Shown: piece by piece, positions 58,037 through 64,000 of the stretch
Layout: each line of letters begins with the position of its first letter
Numbering within the stretch: position 1 is the first letter of the stretch
Assembly (NCBI RefSeq): GCF_001468225.1
Contig: NZ_LNRU01000003.1
Location: 432,253-496,252 of the forward strand
Direction: 5' to 3'
Source: Sphingopyxis sp. H053
GTDB taxonomy: Bacteria; Pseudomonadota; Alphaproteobacteria; Sphingomonadales; Sphingomonadaceae
Length of the DNA stretch: 64,000 bases
Made by a program: the position numbers and the translations under genes
The notes under the pieces: generated by a model
Told to the model about the DNA's origin: nothing
Database searches by the model: none
Seen by the model: the letters and a program-made list of their open reading frames with translations, nothing else

Positions 58037-58070
58037 AGGGGCTCCGGCATCGCCGGGGCCCTTTCTTTTT
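58037..58070 (+). terminator. Rho-independent terminator of the 20-codon gene
   Basis: AGGGGCTCCGGC and GCCGGGGCCCT pair with a single bulged G and a 3-base loop, followed by TTCTTTTT. Confidence 0.85.
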
Positions 58071-58111
58071 GTCCAAAACCCGCATGACGGCCGCCGCGGA
58101 ATGACCGCTTG

Positions 58112-58133
58112 CCGGTGCGGTGATCCGCACCGG
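58112..58133. other. Perfect 9-bp hairpin in the ribonucleotide reductase leader region
   Basis: CCGGTGCGG-TGAT-CCGCACCGG. It lies in the 550-bp stretch 58019-58570 without a supported gene, which otherwise holds the upstream terminator and the NrdR boxes. Confidence 0.6.
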
Positions 58134-58343
58134 AAGGGCGTCACCGGCGTCGCCGTTCGCTCCGGTCTTCCCATTCAAAAAATTCCGCTTTTTGATCCGG
58201 CGACGCCAATCGCTCCGCAAACCCGCGGAAAGGCTGGCGCGGCGCCTCGCGCTCGTGCATCTGCCGCGACGAGACGAATCAAATTATCGACGAATTGAGT
58301 CCCCAATCTGTCATTTAGCGTCTTGCATCGCGGCGCCGACGTG

Positions 58344-58391
58344 GCACTATAGGTGGTGGGTCACACACGGGGGCACCCCAAGAAATAGTAT
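58344..58391 (+). promoter_or_regulatory. Two putative NrdR boxes
   Basis: GCACTATAGGTGGTGG (58344-58359) and CCCCAAGAAATAGTAT (58376-58391) each match 11 of 16 positions of the NrdR consensus ACACwATATATwGTGT. Their starts are 32 bp apart, three helical turns, the usual spacing of paired NrdR boxes. They lie 180-230 bp before nrdA. Confidence 0.5.
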
Positions 58392-58570
58392 TCGGCTGCA
58401 ACTGGCGGATTTCCGTCGTCCATCCCATATGGACACGGGAAAACCCTCCCTGCGCCCAAAAAAAGTGCCCACGAGGACAGGTTTAGATGCTAAGACCGGG
58501 GCTTCGCCCTGAGTCGAACAAGACAGGAACAAAGCGCACCAGTTGCGCGTTCAAATCGGGGGCGAATAAG

Positions 58571-60529
58571 ATGGATTTTCGGGAAACGGAACGGGTGGAG
58601 ACGAGCGACGTGGCGACGGCGGAACTGACGAAGAATGAAGCCCCCGTGGCACCCGAATCGACGGGTGAATCGGCTCCCGATGCGGCGCCCGCGGCAAAGC
58701 TCAACGACAGCAGCGAGCCCAAGGTCCACGCGCGCCGATTCGAGGTCGTGACCGACCGCAGCCGCGACGCGCTGCTCACCGACTTCGGCAAGGAAACGCT
58801 CGAGGATCGTTACCTGCTGCCCGGCGAATCGTACCAGGATCTCTTCGCGCGCGTCGCCGACGCCTATGCCGATGATCAGGACCACGCGCAGCGCCTGTAC
58901 GACTATATCTCGAAGCTGTGGTTCATGCCCGCGACCCCCGTTCTCTCGAACGGCGGCACCGGCCGCGGCCTGCCGATCAGCTGTTATCTGAACTCGGTCG
59001 ACGACAGCCTCGAAGGCATCGTCGGCACGTGGAACGAGAATGTCTGGCTCGCGAGCCGCGGCGGCGGCATCGGCACCTATTGGGGCGCGGTGCGCGGCAT
59101 CGGCGAACCCGTCGGCCTCAACGGCAAAACCAGCGGCATCATTCCCTTCGTCCGCGTGATGGACTCGCTCACCCTCGCGATCTCGCAGGGCAGCCTCCGC
59201 CGCGGTTCGGCCGCCTGCTACCTCGACGTCTCGCACCCCGAGATCGAGGAGTTCCTCGAGGTCCGCAAACCCTCGGGCGACTTCAACCGCAAGGCGCTGA
59301 ACCTCCACCACGGCGTGCTGATCACCGACGAGTTCATGGAGGCCGTCCGCGACGGCGCCGAATTCAACCTGCGCAGCCCCAAGGACCAGAGCGTCCGCGG
59401 CACCGTCGACGCGCGCTCGCTGTTCCAGAAGCTCGTCGAAACGCGCCTCGCGACGGGCGAGCCCTACATCATCTTCATCGATCAGGTGAACCGCATGATG
59501 CCGAAGCATCATCGCGATCTCGGCCTCAAGGTCACCACCTCGAACCTCTGCTCGGAAATCACGCTGCCCACCGGCCGCGACCATCTCGGCAACGATCGCA
59601 CCGCGGTCTGCTGCCTCTCGAGCCTCAACCTCGAAACCTGGGACGAGTGGAACGGCGACAAGGTCTTCATCGAGGACGTCATGCGCATGCTCGACAATGT
59701 CCTTCAGGACTATATCGACCGCGCCCCGCCCGAAATGGCGCGCGCCAAATATAGCGCCAGCCGCGAACGCTCGGTCGGCCTCGGCGTCATGGGCTTCCAC
59801 AGCTTCCTGCAGGCGCGCGGCCTGCCGTTCGAGGGCGCGATGGCGAAATCGTCGAACCTCCGCGTCTTCAAGCATATCCGCGCGCAGGTCGATCAGGCGT
59901 CGATGCTGCTCGCCAAGGAACGCGGCCCCTGCCCCGACGCCGCCGATCAGGGCGTGATGGAGCGCTTCAGCTGCAAGATGGCGATCGCGCCGACCGCGTC
60001 GATCTCGATCATCTGCGGCGGCACCAGCGCGTGCATCGAGCCGATCCCGGCGAACATCTACACGCACAAGACGCTCTCGGGCAGCTTCTCGATCCGCAAT
60101 CCGCACTTGGAAGCGCTGCTCGTCGACAAGGCGAAGAACAGCGACAATGTGTGGAACTCGATCCTCGAAAAGGGCGGCAGCGTCCAGCATCTCGACTTCC
60201 TGACGCAGGACGAGAAGGACTGCTACAAGACGAGCTTCGAGATCGACCAGCGCTGGCTGCTCGAACTCGCCGCCGACCGCACGCCCTATATCGACCAGGC
60301 GGCGTCGCTGAACCTGTTCATCCCGGCGGATGTCGAGAAGTGGGACCTGCTCATGCTCCACTATCGCGCGTGGGAACTCGGCATCAAATCGCTCTATTAT
60401 CTGCGGTCCAAGTCGGTGCAGCGCGCCGGTTTCGCGGGCGGGGTCGAGGCCGACAACACCGCCGAAGCGCCGAAGTTCGAACTCTCGGCCGAGAGCACCG
60501 ATTATGACGAATGTCTGGCCTGCCAATGA
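58571..60529 (+). CDS. nrdA: Ribonucleoside-diphosphate reductase alpha subunit, class I
   Basis: A 652-residue class I large subunit. Catalytic features are Cys in ISCYLN, the NLCSEI radical-site Asn-Leu-Cys-x-Glu, GVGVMGFHSFL-type SVGLGVMGFHSFLQ, the PTASIS loop, and the C-terminal ECLACQ redox swivel cysteines. The N-terminal region shows no recognisable ATP-cone, so activity control by dATP may be missing or different. I chose ATG at 58571 (MDFRETERVE); an ATG 84 bases upstream adds residues of low complexity. The likely partner, nrdB, is downstream. Confidence 0.93.
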   Translation: MDFRETERVETSDVATAELTKNEAPVAPESTGESAPDAAPAAKLNDSSEPKVHARRFEVVTDRSRDALLTDFGKETLEDRYLLPGESYQDLFARVADAYADDQDHAQRLYDYISKLWFMPATPVLSNGGTGRGLPISCYLNSVDDSLEGIVGTWNENVWLASRGGGIGTYWGAVRGIGEPVGLNGKTSGIIPFVRVMDSLTLAISQGSLRRGSAACYLDVSHPEIEEFLEVRKPSGDFNRKALNLHHGVLITDEFMEAVRDGAEFNLRSPKDQSVRGTVDARSLFQKLVETRLATGEPYIIFIDQVNRMMPKHHRDLGLKVTTSNLCSEITLPTGRDHLGNDRTAVCCLSSLNLETWDEWNGDKVFIEDVMRMLDNVLQDYIDRAPPEMARAKYSASRERSVGLGVMGFHSFLQARGLPFEGAMAKSSNLRVFKHIRAQVDQASMLLAKERGPCPDAADQGVMERFSCKMAIAPTASISIICGGTSACIEPIPANIYTHKTLSGSFSIRNPHLEALLVDKAKNSDNVWNSILEKGGSVQHLDFLTQDEKDCYKTSFEIDQRWLLELAADRTPYIDQAASLNLFIPADVEKWDLLMLHYRAWELGIKSLYYLRSKSVQRAGFAGGVEADNTAEAPKFELSAESTDYDECLACQ

Positions 60530-60551
60530 TGCACCGCGCGGAGATCACGCG

Positions 60552-60743
60552 ATGAATGTGAACGTCACATACATCGCGCTCGCCGCGGTCTTCTTCGCGC
60601 TCAGCGCCGTCATGACGGTGTACGCGCGCAAGGCAGCCGAAGAGCCCGGAGCGAAAAAGAGCCAGCTCTCGGGCCTCCTGTTCATGATCGCCGGTACGGG
60701 GTTCGTCCTCGCCGGCGTGATGCCCATGCTACGGTCCCTGTGA
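60552..60743 (+). CDS. Small membrane protein between nrdA and nrdB
   Basis: A 63-residue protein with two membrane segments (TYIALAAVFFALSAVMTVYA and LSGLLFMIAGTGFVLAGVMPML). GGAG lies upstream of the ATG at 60552. It starts 22 bases after nrdA and ends 28 bases before nrdB, so it belongs to the same transcript. Unknown function; no cysteine or charged motif. Confidence 0.8.
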   Translation: MNVNVTYIALAAVFFALSAVMTVYARKAAEEPGAKKSQLSGLLFMIAGTGFVLAGVMPMLRSL

Positions 60744-60771
60744 CCGACCGAATTTCTGGAGTGTAACCGCC

Positions 60772-61836
60772 ATGCCTCTTCTCGAAGCCCGCAACACCTA
60801 CAAGCCCTTCGAATATCCCTGGGCGTTCGATTTCTGGAAACGCCAGCAGCAGATCCATTGGGTTCCCGAGGAAGTGCCGCTCGGCGAGGATTGCCGCGAC
60901 TGGGCGCAAAAGATCAGCGACCATGAGCGCAATCTGCTCACGCAGATTTTCCGCTTCTTCACGCAGGCCGATATCGAGGTGCAGGATTGCTACCACGACA
61001 AATATGGCCGCGTGTTCAAGCCGACCGAAATCAAGATGATGCTGACCGCGTTCAGCAACATGGAAACCGTGCATATCGCGGCGTACAGCCACCTGCTCGA
61101 CACGATCGGCATGCCCGAAAGCGAATATGGCATGTTCCTCGAATATGACGAGATGCGCGCCAAGCACGATTATATGCAGCAGTTCGGCGTCGACAATGAC
61201 GAGGATATTGCGCGCACGCTCGCGATGTTCGGCGGCTTTACCGAGGGGCTCCAGCTCTTCGCCAGCTTCGCAATGCTGATGAACTTCCCGCGCTTCAACA
61301 AGATGAAGGGCATGGGCCAGATCGTCAGCTGGTCGATCCGCGACGAAAGCCTCCACTGCGAAGGCATCATCAAGCTGTTCCACACCTTCACCAAGGAACG
61401 CGGCTGTCTGACCAAGGCGGTGAAGGAAGACATCATCGACACCTGCCAGAAAACGGTGCGGCTCGAGGATGCGTTCATCGACTTGGCGTTCGAACAGGGC
61501 CCCGTCCCCGGCATGACGCCGAAGGAGATCAAGCGCTACATCCGCTACATCGCCGACTGGCGCCTCGGGCAGCTCGGTTTCCAGCCGATCTACATGATCG
61601 ACGAACACCCGCTCCCCTGGCTCGCCCCGCTGCTCAACGGCGTCGAGCACGCCAACTTCTTCGAAACGCGCGCGACCGAGTACAGCAAGGGCGCGACGCG
61701 CGGCGACTGGAACAGCGTCTGGACCAGCTTCGACAGCCGCAAGAAGGCGAAGAACAGCGAAGACGCGAGCCCCGTCAACGACGCCGAAGCCGACGGCGAG
61801 GATATGTTCAAACAAGCCGGCATCGCCGCCGAATAA
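60772..61836 (+). CDS. nrdB: Ribonucleoside-diphosphate reductase beta subunit, class I
   Basis: A 354-residue diiron-radical subunit. Metal-ligand motif FSNMETVHIAAYSHLLD contains Glu and His with the Tyr (after HIAA) in the position of the E. coli Y122 radical; the second set is SWSIRDESLHCEGIIKLFHTF. An extended C-terminal tail is acidic, as needed to bind NrdA. Complete. Shares transcript with nrdA and the small membrane gene. Confidence 0.95.
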   Translation: MPLLEARNTYKPFEYPWAFDFWKRQQQIHWVPEEVPLGEDCRDWAQKISDHERNLLTQIFRFFTQADIEVQDCYHDKYGRVFKPTEIKMMLTAFSNMETVHIAAYSHLLDTIGMPESEYGMFLEYDEMRAKHDYMQQFGVDNDEDIARTLAMFGGFTEGLQLFASFAMLMNFPRFNKMKGMGQIVSWSIRDESLHCEGIIKLFHTFTKERGCLTKAVKEDIIDTCQKTVRLEDAFIDLAFEQGPVPGMTPKEIKRYIRYIADWRLGQLGFQPIYMIDEHPLPWLAPLLNGVEHANFFETRATEYSKGATRGDWNSVWTSFDSRKKAKNSEDASPVNDAEADGEDMFKQAGIAAE

Positions 61837-61850
61837 TGTCTTCCTGAAAA

Positions 61851-61898
61851 CCCCTCCCGCCTGCGGGAGGGGCAGCAAGCCCCGGACTTGATCCGGGG
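61851..61898 (+). terminator. Hairpin pair after nrdB
   Basis: CCCCTCCCGC-CT-GCGGGAGGGG (61851-61872) and CCCCGGA-CTTGA-TCCGGGG (61880-61898). No U tract. Likely terminator and repeat of the genome's GC-rich hairpin families. Confidence 0.6.
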
Positions 61899-61960
61899 CG
61901 CCGCGGGGAGGGCAACAACGCCGCCCCACGAGACAAGACAAGAAGTCAGAGGCAACCCAA

Positions 61961-62185
61961 ATGACCGAAAAACAGAAACTCATCATCCTCAGCCAGCCGC
62001 AGCGTTCGACGCTCGAAGGCCTGTCGAACCGCCGCCCCCAACTCCCCACCGACCCGATCCGCGACGAACTCGTCACGCTGGGACTGGTCGTCAAACAGGG
62101 CGCCAAATGGGCACTGACCCCGCAGGGCAAGAAGGTACTCGCGGCGAGCTCGAACCGGCGCAACTCGGGCGGGTTTTCGGTTTGA
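61961..62185 (+). CDS. Small hypothetical protein, possible winged-helix-like
   Basis: A 74-residue protein (LIILSQPQRSTLEGLSNRRPQLP, then IRDELVTLGLVVKQGAKWALTPQGKKVLAA). The second part reads like a short winged-helix (helix then wing with WALTPQGKKVL), so DNA binding is possible. AGAGG lies upstream of the ATG. It is on the plus strand just before the restriction-modification pair and may or may not belong to it. Confidence 0.6.
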   Translation: MTEKQKLIILSQPQRSTLEGLSNRRPQLPTDPIRDELVTLGLVVKQGAKWALTPQGKKVLAASSNRRNSGGFSV

Positions 62186-62263
62186 AAGGAAGTGCCTCCA
62201 TTATTGTGGAGGCATGTCACGTAACAACTTGACGACCTACGCCAGCTAGGCCAAGATCCCTTT

Positions 62264-62920
62264 ATGTTCTCACCCGACGCCCCGCTCAGCGATGCCGCAA
62301 TCGACCTGCTCGCTACAGGGCGCGGCAAAAAGTTTGGGACTATTCTCGCGGACCCCCCATGGCAGTTTCAAAACCGCACTGGCAAAGTCGCGCCCGAGCA
62401 CAAACGGCTCAACCGCTATGGCACGATGACGCTCGATGAGATTTGCGAACTACCGGTAGCTGATATTGCCGACGACCCGTCGCATCTCTATCTTTGGGTG
62501 CCCAACGCTCTTCTACCCGATGGACTTAGGGTGATGGATGCTTGGGGGTATCGTTATATCTCGAATATTGTTTGGCATAAAATTCGTAAAGACGGCGGAT
62601 CAGACGGTCGCGGCGTCGGCTTCTATTTCCGTAACGTTACCGAAATTCTCCTATTTGGTGTACGTGGCAAGAACGCTCGCACGCTTGATCCAGGCAGAAG
62701 CCAAGTCAACATGATCCAGTCGCGCAAGCGCGAACACAGCCGCAAACCCGATGAACAGTATAAAATCATCGAAGATTGCAGCTGGGGGCCGCGCTTGGAG
62801 ATGTTTAGCCGCGGGAAACGTCGGGGCTGGACTGTTTGGGGAAATCAAGCCACTGATGATTATGCCCCAGATTGGTCAACGTATGGCTACAACAGCACGG
62901 TGGCTGTTGCAGCAGAATAA
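62264..62920 (+). CDS. MT-A70-family DNA adenine methyltransferase (R-M system)
   Basis: A 218-residue MT-A70 methyltransferase. The catalytic DPPW is at residues 30-33 (ILADPPWQFQNRTG), and LYLWVPNALLPDGLRVMDAWGYRYISNIVWHK follows in the family order. With an adjacent restriction enzyme it probably protects host DNA by N6-adenine methylation. The composition is clearly more AT-rich than the rest of the window, a sign of recent acquisition. Its stop is directly followed by the stop of the convergent endonuclease. Confidence 0.88.
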   Translation: MFSPDAPLSDAAIDLLATGRGKKFGTILADPPWQFQNRTGKVAPEHKRLNRYGTMTLDEICELPVADIADDPSHLYLWVPNALLPDGLRVMDAWGYRYISNIVWHKIRKDGGSDGRGVGFYFRNVTEILLFGVRGKNARTLDPGRSQVNMIQSRKREHSRKPDEQYKIIEDCSWGPRLEMFSRGKRRGWTVWGNQATDDYAPDWSTYGYNSTVAVAAE

Positions 62921-63739
62921 CTATTCCTCACTACCTTCTGCAAGCAATGATTCGGCAGTAACCGAAGCGTCTATTACGGGGTTATCGGCACGCCATGCCT
63001 CTAGCTCTGTGAAGATGGAGTCTTTGAAGCCCAGAGCAAGAATTGGACATCCGCCGGCCCTGCCTGCGTTTATCCTGTAGTCCAACTTGCCCATCCACGT
63101 CGTACTTGCGCCGTATTTATCTTTGAACGACTTCAACCCTTGGATGCGACTGCCGATATCAGCAAACATCTGCGAAAGATTGCTCGATCGGGTGAGAATT
63201 ATACCAACGTCAATAACGCCACATTCGTAAAAGGCCCTCATCGCATAGAGGTCGCGATCAAATGTTTGATCCTTGCTATTCCATTCCAGATCAAATGCAA
63301 CACGATCCCTGATAAAATCGATCTGGTGTCCATCGAGAAAATTCTCCAGACGACTAATGGTCTCTACTTTATCAAATTTCGATTTTTTGTTGCTAGTATT
63401 TAGTTGTCTTGCGCTCTTCTTTACGAGAAGATCTCCTGAAATCCGCGTTTCATTCCAGCCGAGAGGATGAAGGACTGCCTCCAGGTTTTTGGCGACGTTA
63501 CTCTTGTTTCCGCCGCCTACGAGGATATCGCTCATCTTGATTTCAAACACTGAAAGAATAGAAATCAGCTCTTCAAACACATCTTTGTGCGCCGAAAATA
63601 GTAGATTCGCAGCATTGCGAAAACTCTTTATTTCGTAACGATCACTAAAAGAGACAGGCATCAACATGCCTGCGCCATGGTCTTCAGTTCCAATCCTCGG
63701 GACCGCTTTCAAAACCTCACTCAGCGCATTGTCAGCCAT
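62921..63739 (-). CDS. BglII/BstYI-family type II restriction endonuclease
   Basis: A 272-residue protein resembling the BglII/BstYI endonuclease family: a conserved central block IDFIRDRVAFDLEWNSKDQTFDRDLYAMRAFYECGVIDVGIILTRSS (read in parts) with acidic residues suitable for a PD-(D/E)xK-type site (Asp-Leu-Glu-x-Asn). The family cuts GATC-containing sites; the specificity here is not visible. Low G+C like the methyltransferase. Converges with it stop-to-stop, a common R-M layout. I am less sure of the catalytic residue assignment than of the family. Confidence 0.78.
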   Translation of the reverse strand: MADNALSEVLKAVPRIGTEDHGAGMLMPVSFSDRYEIKSFRNAANLLFSAHKDVFEELISILSVFEIKMSDILVGGGNKSNVAKNLEAVLHPLGWNETRISGDLLVKKSARQLNTSNKKSKFDKVETISRLENFLDGHQIDFIRDRVAFDLEWNSKDQTFDRDLYAMRAFYECGVIDVGIILTRSSNLSQMFADIGSRIQGLKSFKDKYGASTTWMGKLDYRINAGRAGGCPILALGFKDSIFTELEAWRADNPVIDASVTAESLLAEGSEE

Positions 63740-64000
63740 TGATCACGTTTCCCGTCCCTGTATTTAGTGATCTTATGGCGATTGAAAACGTCAGGCGCAA
63801 CAACCCTATACGGCGCGCGTTCAGAGGCGACGTATGGAATTGCGGTGACGACTAAACCCGATTGCCGAGACGCCGCATGGCCCCCGAATCATCTCCGCGA
63901 TGACAACGCAGGATAGAAAAGCCCAATCTCTACACCGCCCCGCCCGCCCCAAAATCCTATTTCGCACACCCCACCCCAAAAACCCCTGTCCTACATTATC
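63740..64000. other. Terminal 261 bp without a gene I can support
   Basis: The region upstream of the restriction endonuclease. It must hold that gene's promoter, but I see no clear -10/-35 pair, C-box or repeat. The last 100 bases are rich in CCCC runs. No open frame of size on either strand. Confidence 0.6.

Noticed and set aside
58490..60526. A 678-codon open frame on the minus strand across nrdA
   Set aside because: It is the antisense shadow of nrdA in GC-rich DNA: its translation is Arg/Ala/Asp-rich with no domain, and nrdA on the other strand has all family motifs.
63140..63470. Plus-strand frames of 65-87 codons inside the restriction endonuclease
   Set aside because: Antisense to a gene with family similarity; no ribosome binding site.

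Overview
The window looks like a chromosomal segment of a GC-rich alphaproteobacterium of the order Sphingomonadales (Sphingopyxis- or Sphingomonas-like). The grounds are the high G+C codon use, the PhyR-NepR-EcfG general stress response locus with EcfG-type promoter sequences, a GAAC-N7-GAAC (GTTC-N7-GTTC) alphaproteobacterial LexA box, a TorF-type porin, and families of GC-rich inverted repeats between genes. The genus is inferred from gene content, not from a search. I see no rRNA, tRNA, CRISPR array, insertion sequence or phage.

Layout. 1-6 kb: a truncated TonB-domain protein, a secreted protein with an LRAT-like motif, an SDR, two exported GIN-domain (DUF2807) proteins, a GreA/GreB-type factor overlapping a tiny SANT-like protein, and a YhiN-type flavoprotein. 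6-15.7 kb: a DEAD-box helicase, a quinone oxidoreductase, and a minus-strand cluster for glutathione-dependent formaldehyde oxidation (adhC, VOC, purU, VOC, ProX-like, fghA), followed by sdaA and sodB. 15.9-21.2 kb: a four-gene minus-strand DNA repair operon (radical SAM protein, DUF4130-UdgX fusion, ligase-associated MBL exonuclease, ATP-dependent DNA ligase) in which every junction overlaps; a LexA box lies just upstream. 21.2-25.6 kb: the general stress response locus (HRXXN kinase, phyR, a second EcfG-type sigma, nepR, ecfG) with EcfG-type promoters before phyR and nepR.

25.7-35 kb holds metabolic and regulatory genes: a PQQ-type sugar dehydrogenase, an alpha/beta hydrolase, GNAT enzymes, an apparently leaderless Rrf2 regulator with a methyltransferase, a LuxR-type regulator, a possible small RNA, an S41 peptidase-MarR pair with its own dyad operator, and a GNAT-GNAT-thioesterase cassette. 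35-45 kb: threonine ammonia-lyase, then a hydroxyacid/amidohydrolase/FAD oxidase/FMN oxidase cluster, a TorF porin, ispG and exported or membrane proteins of unknown function. 45-57.8 kb: a second S41 peptidase with a BlaI-like operator, an acyltransferase, an acyl-CoA carboxylase beta subunit, a single-cysteine thioredoxin-like protein, an SDR, a DMT transporter, TsaC/Sua5, a large acyl-CoA dehydrogenase and a CHASE2-(degenerate GGDEF)-EAL protein.

57.9-64 kb: a 20-codon gene with its own ribosome binding site and terminator, ribonucleotide reductase (nrdA, a small membrane protein gene, nrdB) behind two putative NrdR boxes 32 bp apart, and an AT-richer type II restriction-modification pair (MT-A70 methyltransferase and BglII/BstYI-like endonuclease) that looks acquired. 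Most genes are ordinary. The items most worth a second look are the SOS-linked UdgX operon, the 20-residue protein, the possible structured RNA at 31.1-31.24 kb and the operator sites before the two S41 peptidases.
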